A stretch of 64,000 nt of DNA from Dendrocalamus latiflorus (taxonomy: Eukaryota; Streptophyta; Magnoliopsida; Poales; Poaceae). Shown here piece by piece: positions 23,096 to 33,670 of the stretch. Below the pieces are notes generated by a model, which was given only the letters and a program-made list of their open reading frames with translations, was not told the DNA's origin and made no database searches. Both the position numbers and the translations under genes were made by a program. The stretch lies in assembly GCA_017311315.1 (NCBI GenBank), contig CM029654.1:27818778-27882777 (forward strand). Reading direction: 5' to 3'. The stretch's first letter is position 1, and each line of letters begins with the position of its first letter.

Positions 23096-23170
23096 CCAAC
23101 CGGCGGAAGTCCAACTGGCGGGAGTCTAACCGGCAGGAGTCCAACCGGCGGAAGTCTAACCACCGGAAGT
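23096..23170 (+). repeat. 15-bp tandem repeat near the 3' LTR
   Basis: About five imperfect units of CCAACCGGCGGAAGT. Because 15 is a multiple of three they produce repetitive peptides in all frames, which are not genes. Confidence 0.85.
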
Positions 23171-23592
23171 CCGTCGGCACATTAAAATAGCCACGACGCC
23201 TCAAGGCCTGCACCGCGCCAAGCACACTTCGCCACGTGGGCGGCCAGAAGATGGAGCGTCGCAGCACGCCCGCTATCACTCGACGCATGTGCGACGACTC
23301 AGGAACCCGCCACGCCTACCTATGCCGGAGCAACGCCTCCGATTCGACCCGGGCAACTCCGATCCCAACACAGCAGCAGAACGGAGCGCGCGCGTGCCCA
23401 CTTCGACCAGGCGCCAGCTCGGTACGGAGCGCTCGCGCATCTACCTCAACCACCAATCCAGGCGTCGGGTTCGGCTACGGCCTCGATCCCCGGACAAGTT
23501 CAGAAAAGTTCACAGGCCGCAGGGACGGAGGGGGCCAAAGGACTCGGCAACATGGCTTCGGCCCTGTGAAGCCCTTTACCATGAGAGGCTCC

Positions 23593-23838
23593 TGTTGTAG
23601 GGTGGCCCCCACCTAAACCCAGCAGGCCTGGTAGAAGGTTGTAAGGCCCAGAATAGGCCATGTGTAATGACATAAGTGCCCCTGAAGGGATACTCAGATG
23701 TAAGGGTATAATTGTAAAAGCACTCCCCATGTGTATATATATGTGAATACAGGCCATGGGGGGACCCAGGCCATTACTATCACTTATTCCCGACTCTCCA
23801 CCACCATCTCTCTCTCTGTTTGATCTGTAGCCACAACA
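23593..23838 (+). repeat. 3' LTR (246 bp)
   Basis: Matches the 5' LTR apart from five substitutions and one indel. It is followed directly by the TCCAT target duplication. The 20 bases upstream (ending CCATGAGAGGCTCC) do not form a clean polypurine tract; the nearest purine run is GGGACGGAGGGGG, about 60 bases upstream. Confidence 0.92.
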
Positions 23839-23843
23839 TCCAT

Positions 23844-24660
23844 GGAGATGAACAAAGATTGATATATTGCTACTTAATAAGGAAGGTTTTACAATCACTC
23901 CACCTTAGAGGACAAAGAGAACATCACAAGTACTCAATTCCCTCAAATCCTCACCCTAACACAAGAGAGTATAAGAGAGGTAGGTTGGATGATTAACCAC
24001 AAGTCTCCTTCTCAACCCCTTAAATAAATGAGCTAACCAGTCGCATCTAATCCTTAGTAGATACTATCTACTTAGTACAATAGGGGAAACCCGATAACCC
24101 CTCACACATGGATTTTAACTCATTACACTTATGTACGATATCAAATCACATAAGTTCGAATCAGTTAAGTCCTAAGTTTTGATCTATTTTGATCATACCA
24201 GCTTCTTTATGACCTAAACCACCTTTCCAAGCACCACTCATACGCCGCGGTTTTCTTCCAAAGCAGTTTCTAGTGTTTTGGCCAAAATACCCTTTCTTGA
24301 CCCGATCATCTTCTTTTATTGCAAGCAATCGCCATACTTGCCACATGTAAGTGCACCACTGGTTTGCCACGCATTGGCAAGTCTCTTCCGTTCTGACTCT
24401 ACCGGACCATGTCTTACTTGGACCGACCAAGCCACATAATGCAAACTCGTCGTTCGAACTTTTCTTTAATATTTTTTTGCCTTTCTCGTGCCATGCTTGA
24501 GCTCATTATCTCACCCCGGCATTCTTGATCATTCTAGGTCTTGGCTCCTCCATGAGCGTAGCCCCGATCCACACTGTTGATCATGGTTGACTCCAAGCGA
24601 CCCTGCACACCTAAAGATACCACATTAGCAATGACATGTCTCATGCAACTTATAACCACT
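23844..24660 (-). mobile_element. Probable second part of the interrupted Copia-type LTR
   Basis: Because the 9.9 kb element has a clean target duplication, 23844 must continue from 13920. The sequence is non-coding; on the minus strand the CTTAAATAAATGAGCTAACC area and the pyrimidine-rich blocks look like LTR U3/R sequence. The outer boundary near 24660 is approximate. Confidence 0.4.
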
Positions 24661-24968
24661 GATATAGGTCACCAAATCATTCTATAACTCAAAATTCTTA
24701 AAATCATCTATTTCTGCCGGTTGTGAAGAAATATGTAAACTTACAAATTTCAAATCTCTACTCCTCCAAAATAACAATGATTCATTACGTGGTGTGAGTA
24801 GAATGTGAATGTGAATGTGAATGTGTGTTTCTTGTGTGGTGTGAGTAGAATGTGAATGTGGTGTAAGTCCTCCACGTATTCTCTCTGTAAAAAAGAGCAA
24901 ATCCCTTCCATCATTGCACTTCATGGGAAAGGAACTCTGTCTCATCTTGATCCTCTCTTGCTTTTTTA
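24661..24968. other. Intergenic DNA with GAATGT micro-repeats
   Basis: At 24794-24865 GTGTGAGTAGAATGTGAATGTG occurs twice with extra GAATGT units in between. Nothing else is recognised. Confidence 0.5.
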
Positions 24969-25275
24969 GGTGGTGATCGGTTCGGCTGAAAGCCTCATGA
25001 CTTATGGCTGAAAGCACTGTAGCTGGCTGAAAAAAGCACTGTAGCTGGCTGAAAAAAGCACTGTAGCTGACAGAGGCTTATTTTACATAATTAAATTTAA
25101 AAAAAATTAAAAATAAAAAAATATGTTAGCCCATTGCGTATAATACAAACAAATACGGGAAAAAAAAGAACCGGCAAAAAAGCTTAACAAAAAGCCAAAA
25201 GTTCAAAAAAACGAAACTTATGAATAGTGAAAAATAAGCCAGAAGCCAAAAGCCGAAGCCGAGTTGATCAGGGCC
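24969..25275. mobile_element. MITE, TAAATTTAAAAA-core family, upstream of the dehydrogenase gene
   Basis: Termini GGTGGTGATCGGTTCGGCT and, reversed, GGCCCTGATCAACTCGGCT pair well. The core ATAATTAAATTTAAAAAAA and ATATGTTAGCCCATTG is shared with the copies at 11862 and 59406. GCACTGTAGCTGGCTGAAAA is repeated near the left end. It lies about 620 bases upstream of the TATA box of the next gene. Confidence 0.7.
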
Positions 25276-25332
25276 TAATCAATAGTTTTTAATGCCACTG
25301 TTTCACAAAAAATATTACCGGTCACAAAATAA

Positions 25333-25403
25333 GGCATCATTTGGACCGCAATGGTCTTTTTTTATTGCTGCGGGAAGCAAAATCCGTATGGTCCAAAGAG
25401 GCC
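25333..25403. mobile_element. Very short inverted-repeat element (71 bp)
   Basis: GGCATCATTTGGACC at the left pairs with GGTCCAAAGAGGCC at the right, with a short spacer. It could be a minimal MITE or a deletion derivative. Confidence 0.45.
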
Positions 25404-25897
25404 CCAAGTGATATTTTAGAGATAAGTAGCCTTTTGGATATCAATACGGTGTTTAGAACATAACTTTGACTACTAATTTCTCTTATAATATATGTATATA
25501 ACCTAGTAAATTTATGATATTATTAAAGTACTATTTGATTCAAATCTATACATATCATTCTGTATATACAACTTGAATATTAATAGAGATATTGGTAACA
25601 ATACTTCAAAAAGTTTCACTGAACGTATCCGAAAACATCACCCAGTTCTATCTGATTTAAGGCCAGGGAATTCCACAGGGAACGTCACACGGTTCACACC
25701 TGAATTTGACGGTCTGCCCTGTTCAGACACACGCAAGCACCAGAGCCACACCCCAGTGGATCGAATGGAACCCTCGCGTCGCTTCTCCGGCGCGCCACAC
25801 ACATCTCCAACGCTGCAGGGGCTCGCGGAAAAGGCTGACGTCACCGCTGACCCCACTCGCCCACGCACGTAGCAAGGGCCCACCCCGCCCTCTCGGC

Positions 25898-25905
25898 TAT
25901 AAAAG
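25898..25905 (+). promoter_or_regulatory. TATA box of the alcohol dehydrogenase gene
   Basis: TATAAAAG lies in the context GGCTATAAAAGGCGGCC, 145 bases before the ATG at 26043. It predicts transcription start near 25930 and a ~110-base leader. Confidence 0.75.
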
Positions 25906-26042
25906 GCGGCCCACAGCCACCGCCCTCCCTGGCATAGACGCTTGGATCGTCGGAGCAGACGCACGGGCGAAGCACACACGTACGCACGGCCGAAGCCTCC
26001 ATCATCTAGAAGCATCCGGATCGATCCCCGCCGATTCGATCG

Positions 26043-29000
26043 ATGGCTCCCACGGCGGCGGCGGCGGAGCAGAAGCACCCGAGGAAGGCGGTGGGGCTGG
26101 CGGCGCGCGACGCCTCCGGCCACCTCTCCCCGCTCACCCTCACCCGGAGGTACGTTTATACGCAGCTAGTCGCGCCAATCTCTCTACGTATACAATAGGG
26201 TTCTAGAATGTTCTAGCCTCTAGACAAAATATTAGAAGGATCTAGCTCTCGCGTCTAGGGTAATTGCCGTCCGTGCGTGCGAGATCGACCAGGAAGCCGC
26301 CGCCGCGGGTGGTACTTCAAATTGCATGCCGGACGTACTGCAAATCTTTTGATAAATAGATTATAATCTAAATCTAACAGCCATAAATTCTCCTCTCTCC
26401 AAAAAAATCTCCTATATCTTAAAAAAGAACTGTTAAATCTCTAATCTAACGATTCTAAATCTAGATAATTGTTTGAAAGAAAACATTCCGCACCCATCCT
26501 CCAATGATCCAATCCAAACGGGCCTGGTACTTCAGTAAACTGTCTAATTACGCAAATAAAACAAATTACGGTGTATGGTAAAATGATAGTATATCGTGTG
26601 ACGCGTTTGCTCTGTTTATGTGTTGTATGCATCAAGTGGCACGTTTAATTGGGAAAATATTTCTGTTCTGGAACAGACCATTTGACATGGTAGTGGCCTT
26701 TTGTGCTGCATGTGTTCATGTGTGCACCTGTGCAGCCTTGCTCTTGCCATTTTCAGTGTACTGAATTTGGCGTCGTTGTCATCCTTTCCTTATCTACAAC
26801 ATTTGGCTGTCTTTCGTCGTCAGACTGCCAAGTGCCGACCCGGTGGCGAAATTTGCATGGAGGACACCCAACAAAATCATCTGTTTTTATTATTGAAACA
26901 CCCTGCAGAATCGAAATACGTTGCACGCAACGACCGGGAATTCTTGTAAGGGCGTACTTGGTTGGTGAACAATCACGTCCTTTTTCCGTGAGCCGGATTT
27001 TTGTGTGCTCGAGTTTTTGCTAAAGAGTGAATTGTAGCCATATATATTCCAACTTTACTTGCCAACCAAATAAATGTAGTCAAGATCCATTCTACATGGT
27101 GCTAGTGTATTTTGTTGATGGTGCTAGCGGTTTTCTGTCATTCTCGCTTTACTCTCTTGTAACTGGTCGGTCGTTGTTGGTTGACAGAACTGTCATAGTC
27201 GTGCCAGTGTGCTACAAGGTGGTTAAGTAATGGGCCTAGGATTTCCAGTCTTTGAGAACTGGCTTTCCAAATTTGTGAAGTCTGTATTTGCCACGAGTTA
27301 TTAACAAAGTAAATGCAGTTGGCCGAATTTTGTCATTATTTTGTATTCACTTGGACGAGTAAACAAAATTGGTTTGCATGAATGGAATTCAGCATAACAT
27401 TTCATTCAAAAAAACAAAGAGCAGAACAGAATTTGATCATCTGCATGCATGCCTGAGAGACGACCATTTGCTCGAATGACCACTGAGTTGATAGATGAAC
27501 ATAATTACCTAGATCATTAGTGTGGTTTGATGTAGGCCTTTATATGATAGGAGTGTACACTCACATATAAACAAGCTGAATTGTGCTTTTATCTCAATAA
27601 CGTTTCTGTTTCTCATAATCCTTAAGGGTCACTGGAGATGATGACGTCGCGATAAAGACCTTGTACTGTGGGATCTGCCACTCTGACCTACACAACATCA
27701 AGGATGAGTGGAAGAATACCATCTACCCAATCGTTCCTGGGTAAGCATATATGCCTTCTTGGCTTCTTGCTCCTCAACAAGTCATGGTTGTTTCAACAAT
27801 GTTACATTCTGAGTTCTGAACAAACGGATCTGTAATCGTGCATGGCGCAGGCACGAGATCGCCGGCGTGGTCACGGAGGTCGGCAAGAACGTGACCAATT
27901 TCAGGGCCGGCGACAAGGTCGGCGTGGGTTGCATGGTGAACTCGTGCCAGTCCTGCGGGAGCTGCAACGAGGGCTTCGAGAACCACTGCCCGGGCAGCAT
28001 CTTCACCTACAACTCTGTCGACCGTGACGGCACCGTCACCTACGGCGGCTACTCCACCATGGTGGTCGTGCACGAGCGCTTCGTGGTCCGGTTCCCCGAG
28101 GCCATGCCGCTGGACAAGGGCGCACCGCTGCTCTGCGCCGGCATCACCGTGTACAGCCCCATGAAGTACCACGGGCTGAACGTGCCGGGAAAGCACATCG
28201 GCGTGCTCGGCCTGGGAGGGCTCGGCCACGTCGCGGTGAAGTTCGCCAAGGCGTTCGGGATGAAGGTGACGGTCATCAGCTCGTCACCCGGGAAGAAGCA
28301 GGAGGCCCTGGAGCGGCTCGGCGCCGACGCGTTCGTCGTCAGCAGCAATGCCGAGGAGATGAAGGTATGATTACGAAACGTAGAATTCGATGGTTTTTTT
28401 AGTATCAAACAAGATCACACGTTTCTATGTAGTGGAGGTAGCTAGAAGAAGAGTTCATGTTTGCTTTCTTGATTTCTCTCTTCAGACTGCCATGGGCACC
28501 ATGGATGGCATCATAAACACGGTTTCTGCAAACATTCCCATGGCCCCCCTCTTCGGCCTCCTGAAGCCCAATGGCAAGATGATCCTGGTCGGCCTGCCTG
28601 AGAAGCCCCTGGAGGTCCCTGCCTTTGCTCTCGTTCAGAGTAAGTCCTGAGTTACCTAGCTGCTCATGTCTTCATGTCATTTGGTTGTTTAAGCTATGTG
28701 CAAAATTTGACGATGGAATCTCCACTTGGAACAAACTAGCAGCAATATTTGACAATGGAATTCTTCAGTAGTTCAGTTTAGAACAAGCTAGAAGCAATCT
28801 TTGATTTAAGCTTGCTAATATGTCCTGCGCTTAACTTCATGAGTGATCATCTGTAACTGATGAATCTTTACATGTAAATATGCAGCGAACAAGACCCTGG
28901 CCGGGAGCTGCATCGGCGGCATGAGGGACACGCAGGAGATGATTGACTTGGCGGCGAAGCACGGCGTGACGGCGGACATCGAGGTGATCGGTGCGGAGTA

Positions 29001-29091
29001 CGTGAACACGGCCTTGGAGCGCCTCGCCAAGGCCGACGTCAGGTACCGCTTCGTCATCGACATCGGCAACACCCTCAAGAACACCGAGTGA
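26043..29091 (+). CDS. CAD: Cinnamyl alcohol dehydrogenase family protein, 364 aa, five exons
   Basis: The enzyme is a zinc-dependent, NADPH-using alcohol dehydrogenase that reduces hydroxycinnamaldehydes to monolignols or related aldehydes, probably in the cytosol. Exons are 26043-26149, 27627-27740, 27851-28364, 28486-28639 and 28886-29091, all with GT-AG introns; together they give 1095 bases in frame. Visible residues: catalytic zinc ligands Cys50 (CGICHSDLH), His75 (PGHE) and Cys169 (LLCAGIT); structural zinc Cys106, 109, 112 and 120; a GLGGLGHVAVKFAK nucleotide-binding loop at residues 194-207; and SSS at 217-219, consistent with NADPH preference. Length is normal for CAD. The ATG follows a 5' leader and opens MAPTAAAAEQ. 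Intron 1 is long (1477 bases). It resembles the broader CAD-like clade as much as the lignin CAD clade, so the physiological substrate is uncertain. No defect is seen. Confidence 0.95.
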
Positions 29092-29659
29092 CTGTCTACT
29101 AGCTGCTAGGACACGCTAGCTACTGAGTGCTACCACTGCCTACAATGGTCTCTGCTATATAATAAGCAATCCAAATCTTGTCAGTGATGTGGTGAGGGGC
29201 CATATATATGGATTGAAATGTGGCTATGTCTGGGCGCCTTCGTATTGTGTACACACTACTGACACACTGGATGGATGATCGCTAGCTTCTTCGTCTCTTT
29301 TACAGTTGAGGTGTTTGGTTAATTTGAAGAATGTGTTGACCTAGTAATGGCCATATATTGATTGCTATGTTGATCTAGTTTGCGGGGATGTTTGGCTAAC
29401 CATTTTGCTTAGTTTAAGGAAGAAGCTAATCGACCCATGAATAGTAACTAATTTAAAATAGGTGTATTTTTTCAAGCTAGATTCTATTGAAAAAATTATA
29501 GTATACCAAGTTCAATTATACCGGTCAAAATCTGCGTACTCTCTCACGAATAGACTAGAATTTAAAAATCACAGCTCTAAGTTAGTTACAACCTAAAATA
29601 ACTGACCCAACATAATATCAATGAAAGACGTTGAATGGGCCATACTATGAGGCTATTAA
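29092..29659. other. 3' untranslated region and flank of the dehydrogenase gene
   Basis: An AATAAG polyadenylation-like signal lies at 29161, 70 bases after the stop. Beyond it is ordinary AT-rich DNA without a gene. Confidence 0.55.
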
Positions 29660-29816
29660 GGCCCTGTTTGGATCCCTCCATCTAAAGTTTAGTCACTAAA
29701 GTTTAGATCTAAAGTCTCCAAACAGGTGGTCTAAAGTTAGATCTAAACTTTAGCTAATCCCTAAAAAACACTTTAGACCATTAGTCCACCAAAATTAGAT
29801 CTAAACTTTAGCTAAT
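29660..29816. mobile_element. MITE fragment (TCTAAACTTTAG family)
   Basis: It starts GGCCCTGTTTGGATCCC and has repeated, partly inverted TTAGATCTAAACTTTAGC motifs typical of abundant grass MITEs. The right end is lost at the junction with the Copia fragment at about 29817. Confidence 0.55.
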
Positions 29817-29821
29817 CTCTC

Positions 29822-30205
29822 GTTTCTTGGTCTTCAAGGAAGCAGTCCGGTGTTGCACAGTCCACTGCAGAGGCCGAGTACGTTGCTGCTGCCAGTTGCT
29901 GCTGCCAAGTGCTTTGGATGGTCTCGACCCTGCGGGACTTTGGGTTAGCGATAGACAGTGTTCCACTCTTTTGTGATAACACTTCTGCGATTAACATTGC
30001 TAAGAACCCAGTGCAACACTCTCGGACCAAGCACATCGATATCCGTTATCACTTTCTTAGAGACCATGTAGAGAAGGGCGATATAGTGCTCCAGTTTGTG
30101 GAGAGTGACCACCAGTTGGCTGACATCTTCACCAAGCCATTGGATAGTTCGAGGTTTTCAGCTCTGCGGGGAGAGCTTGGGGTGGTTTGTCCTTATGGAC
30201 TGTAG
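29822..30205 (+). pseudogene. Copia pol C-terminus (RNase H), truncated
   Basis: The frame reads VSWSSRKQSGVAQSTAEAEY, then LFCDNTSAINIAKNP, HSRTKHIDIRYHFLRDHV and QLADIFTKPLD: the RNase H signature of Ty1/copia polyproteins, with the catalytic Glu in STAEAEY and Asp in CDNTSA. It ends at TAG 30203-30205, a natural end for pol. The whole N-terminal part (gag, protease, integrase, most of reverse transcriptase) is missing. A CCC triplication replaces the usual CCSQ. Confidence 0.92.
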
Positions 30206-31078
30206 TGAGGGGGAGCTTGGGCTTTACTGCTTTATTATATTGATTATGCTTCTGTCTCATTTTTGTTGCTTTGCACTTGGGGTGCACTTGGATTTAGTCC
30301 TCCTAGCATAGATTAGAGTGTTTCTCTTGTCTAGCTGCTTAGACTCCTACTCTTATCTTGTGCTTCCAGGATTAGCTGTTTCTTATCTCACTAGATTGAG
30401 CTCACTCACTTCTTGTAGGTTCTAGCGAGGGTCGGGCCACCCTCGGGTAGACAGGGTACGTGTTTGCTCTCTAGTGTGTGGTTTACGGTCAGCTAATAGT
30501 CCTGGAGTCATATGGGGTAGATGAGAGTCTGTCTGAGCCATAGTTGTCTCTATATCTTATCTATGCTTTAAGGATTGCCTGTTTGCTGTTTTCTTTGCCA
30601 GCTTCTCGATTTTATTGTTTTGGTTCAGGGGGAGTTCATTTGGGAGCTTCTGGAGCTTAATTTTGACTTAACTCAACTTGAACTAAAAGTTGCATCTCAT
30701 GTTGAGTGGGAGCTGGATCTTCTTGCATTTCAGCATTCTGCATTGTATATAACTACATTGAGCCTTGATTATTATCCTGTTATGACATGCTTACAATACT
30801 TTATACCTTGCCATGACTTGTGCTTATATGCTAGATTTATCATGACTTCATATGTGTAGACTAGCTTTTGCCATGATAAGTTAATTAAAATTGCTCAACT
30901 TGAATTAAAACTTGTCATGCTAGCATTTGAGTCTAGTCTTTCTTGAGCGATCCTTTTATGATCCATGCTATGTCAAGTAGGCTAAGTTGAGCGTTGAATC
31001 TCTATTGAGCCTTAGTTTGAGCTATATTAATTCTTGATGATGCATAAGTTAGTACAACTTGCTTCAAAGGCAAAATGA
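30206..31078 (+). other. 3' non-coding region of the Copia element, proximal part
   Basis: T-rich, without a domain-bearing frame. GGGGGAG motifs recur (30211, 30629). An 'env-like' frame expected in some relatives is not visible. Confidence 0.5.
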
Positions 31079-31410
31079 TCTCTTTTGTGCGAAAAAACTG
31101 ATTTCACCAATTCTTTCTCATGAGACGGCTTGCCATTGCACTAGGCATGAACTCAGGGGGAGTTTTGGATGACCTAGACTATCTTCTTAAGCTTCTCGCT
31201 TGGAGTAGTCGCATAAGGCTTGAGATCTAGCACACAAAAAAAAATCTCTTTTGTGCGAAAAAACTGATTTCACCAATTCTTTCTCATGAGACGGCTTGCC
31301 ATTGCACTAGGCATGAACTCAGGGGGAGTTTTGGATGACCTAGACTATCTTCTTAAGCTTCTCGCTTGGAGTAGTCACATAAGGCTTGAGATCTAGCACA
31401 TAAAAATTGG
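31079..31410 (+). repeat. 166-bp tandem duplication with polypurine-like motif
   Basis: Two copies (31079-31244, 31245-31410) are nearly identical by eye; for example GTAGTCGCATAAGG differs from GTAGTCACATAAGG by one base. Each includes CAGGGGGAGTTTTGG, resembling the functional polypurine tract. Confidence 0.9.
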
Positions 31411-32057
31411 GTTGGAAACGACCATGAGCTTTAAAAAGACAATGTCTTATGTGCTCAATTTGCTTAAGCTACAAAAAGAACCAAGTACTTAACCAATGTT
31501 TCAATCTTGAACTTATAGCACTCTATTAGGACTCAATATTAGCTTCTTTGTTCCGCTTAGCTTATTGACATGGCCTGCATCATCCTTGGATATCTCTAGT
31601 TAGACTTTGCTTATTGATGACTTGACATGCTCATAAAATGCATTACATTTCAGTTCGTCGTCTATATGCTTTAGCTAGGATATACATATCTTGTCATGAT
31701 CTAGATAGCCGTTTATTGAGTTATGGCTTGGTGTAATACATTCTGGTCATTATGGATAATTCTCATGGCTCAAAATGCTTAGAAATAATCAAACTTCAGC
31801 CATATACATCCATTGACATGTCATATACTCTCTTTTGCATCCTTGATGTGTTTATTGCCAAAAGGGGGAGAATAGCGGAGAAAAAGGCTTGTGGGAACTT
31901 TCTAGAGCTTTGGAGAAAAATTTGCTCTTTCTGTTGTAGCTCTAGTGTTCCTTTGTCATCATGGTCATTAGCTTCCTTAATCTTCTTTGGACCATGTTTG
32001 ACTCTTTTTCATTTCAAACAAACTCAACGTTTTTGAGGGTTTGTCAATATACTTATC

Positions 32058-32067
32058 AAGGGGGAGA
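32058..32067 (+). other. Polypurine tract of the Copia element
   Basis: AAGGGGGAGAT lies immediately before the LTR start TGAGAGACC, the correct place for plus-strand priming in reverse transcription. Confidence 0.8.
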
Positions 32068-32068
32068 T

Positions 32069-33670
32069 TGAGAGACCATGTGGTCTAAATCCCAAGTTGG
32101 TGATGAGTAATTGACATGCGGTTTGGATTGAGTGAGTTTGGTTTGAGTGATTCGTGCCAGGTTGGCATTTGGCGAGGTCGGGTTGTGACGAGACAGATTT
32201 GACGCGTGGGCGTCGTCCCGGTTGGCCATTTGGGCCATTTCTCGCTTGAGTAGAATTTGTTGGTACTAATCATGTTTATATGCTTTGTGCCGTGCTATGC
32301 GATGTGGTTTTTGTCTGTGATGGCTGCAGGACGTCGAGTGGAGTCGTGGCGAGACACGGAGGACTGGACTAGACGCAGGTGGCGCTGAGGTCAGAACAGT
32401 CGGGATGTGTCGAAGACGACGTGGACTCGAGGTGGTTGCGAGGCGTGCGAGACAAGGAACGCGGAAGCTTCCCGGAAGGTGCAGCAGGGGCGTCTCGGTA
32501 AAAGCGCGAGGCTGCAAAAGGAAGCGGGTTAGCGGGCAAAGCATGGAGGGGTAAAATGGGCAAAGCAAAGTGTAAACCCATCAAGGAATGCTATAAATAG
32601 GAGTGTGTTTCCTGGTTGTTGGCAAGACTTGGAGAGGGGTTTTAGGGCTTTTGCTTTGTGCTTTAGTGGTTGAGAGAATGGGTGTATGAGATAGGGTTGT
32701 GTTCCTCCCAAGAACCATGTAGTTCTTGGTGTTCTTGAGGATTGGGAGAGAGAGATGAGCTGAACAACTATGTAATCATTCCTCTATTTTAATCATGTAT
32801 GTCTCCGTATCGATTTCATGATTACTGAGTTTGAGCTGTTATGATCTTGCGTTGTCTCTTTGTGTCTCTCTGCTCTATGCTCTTCCTGTGTTCTTAAGAA
32901 GTTCTTCCCTGTTAGTTTTTTTTTTGGCCAATGCAAGAAATGTGCATGCAGTTCTTTGGTTGATCTTTGTCTATCTGCTTGTTCTGTACTGTGTTCGGCT
33001 GAAAGCATCCATTTCCAATAACCATTAATCTTTCGGCCAGTACATACAGTGCAGTAGCTTTTCTTGCTGGCAATCAATTAAAGAGCTTTGCTTTTCCTTG
33101 GTCCTTGCGGCAAAGAAGCTTCATTTAATGCCTTCTTTAATCTCAAGTTTCCAGCAAGGCCTTTTTTTAATCATTGGTTTTGGATGCCTTGATAGTTCTC
33201 GGATGGGAATGAGAATGTCTCTTTTTGCATTTGGGTGTTTCTCTCGGATTGGCTGCCAACCCTTTGCTCTGTTTTGCGGCTGCTAGTTCCTGCAATTTTT
33301 CTTGTCTCTCGGCAGCTTGTGGCAGTGCAGTTTATTTTTAAAGCTTCGGCCAAGGCAAAAACTGCATGTCCTATGCTTTATTTGTTGTTCTGGGTGCTAG
33401 CCGAAAGCATTACAAAGACCAGTTCCTTTTGATCATGAACTGCTAGCACTTAATCTTTTTCTCATTTCCTGTGCGTTATCTTTTCTTTTCTCCTTTTTCA
33501 GTTAAAGCTTTTGGTCTTTTCTCTTAGTGCTCCAGAATAGTTTTTTCGATCAAACGTCTTCTTCTTCATAGCTTTCTGTAGCTATCGAAGAGTAGAGATT
33601 TTTGCGAATACTCTTAGGGGTGATTTTAAAAGTCGACATTCACCCCCCTCTGTCGCCATTTCGGTCAACA
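32069..33670 (+). repeat. 3' LTR of the Copia element (1.6 kb)
   Basis: It starts TGAGAGACCATGTGG and ends CGGTCAACA. A TATA-like GCTATAAATAGG lies at 32590, and the region after it (32650-32720) would be the transcript start area. It is homologous to the minus-oriented LTR at 43445-45227, where the same CTATTTATAGC appears near 44671, and has similar ends to the LTR at 10369. Confidence 0.8.

Larger units (their letters stand above)
13921..23838 (+). mobile_element. Complete 9.9 kb LTR retroelement: gag-protease only, with antisense gene
   Basis: Two near-identical LTRs (13921-14167, 23593-23838) begin TGTTG, end CAACA and are flanked by the perfect duplication TCCAT (13916-13920, 23839-23843). 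In order it contains a primer-binding-like site, gag plus aspartic protease (14219-16597, +), three tandem-repeat arrays (16847-18613), an antisense gene (22052-19159, -), a 15-bp repeat and the 3' LTR. No reverse transcriptase, RNase H or integrase is visible, so it must depend on enzymes supplied in trans. The protease motif DGGSSTNILF and the antisense transposase_28-type gene point to the Gypsy Tat-like group; that is inference. The LTRs differ by five substitutions and one indel, so the insertion is fairly recent. Confidence 0.9.
29817..33670 (+). mobile_element. Copia retrotransposon, 3' half (RNase H end to 3' LTR)
   Basis: The element is truncated at its 5' side. It contains the end of pol (29822-30205), about 1.85 kb of non-coding DNA with a 166-bp tandem duplication, a polypurine tract at 32058-32067 and an LTR at 32069-33670. 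The long 3' non-coding region and long LTR suit the SIRE/Maximus group, where this region can carry an envelope-like frame; none is seen here. The lineage is inferred. Confidence 0.8.

Noticed and set aside
27774..28229. 151-codon minus-strand frame
   Set aside because: Antisense shadow of exon 3 of the alcohol dehydrogenase gene.
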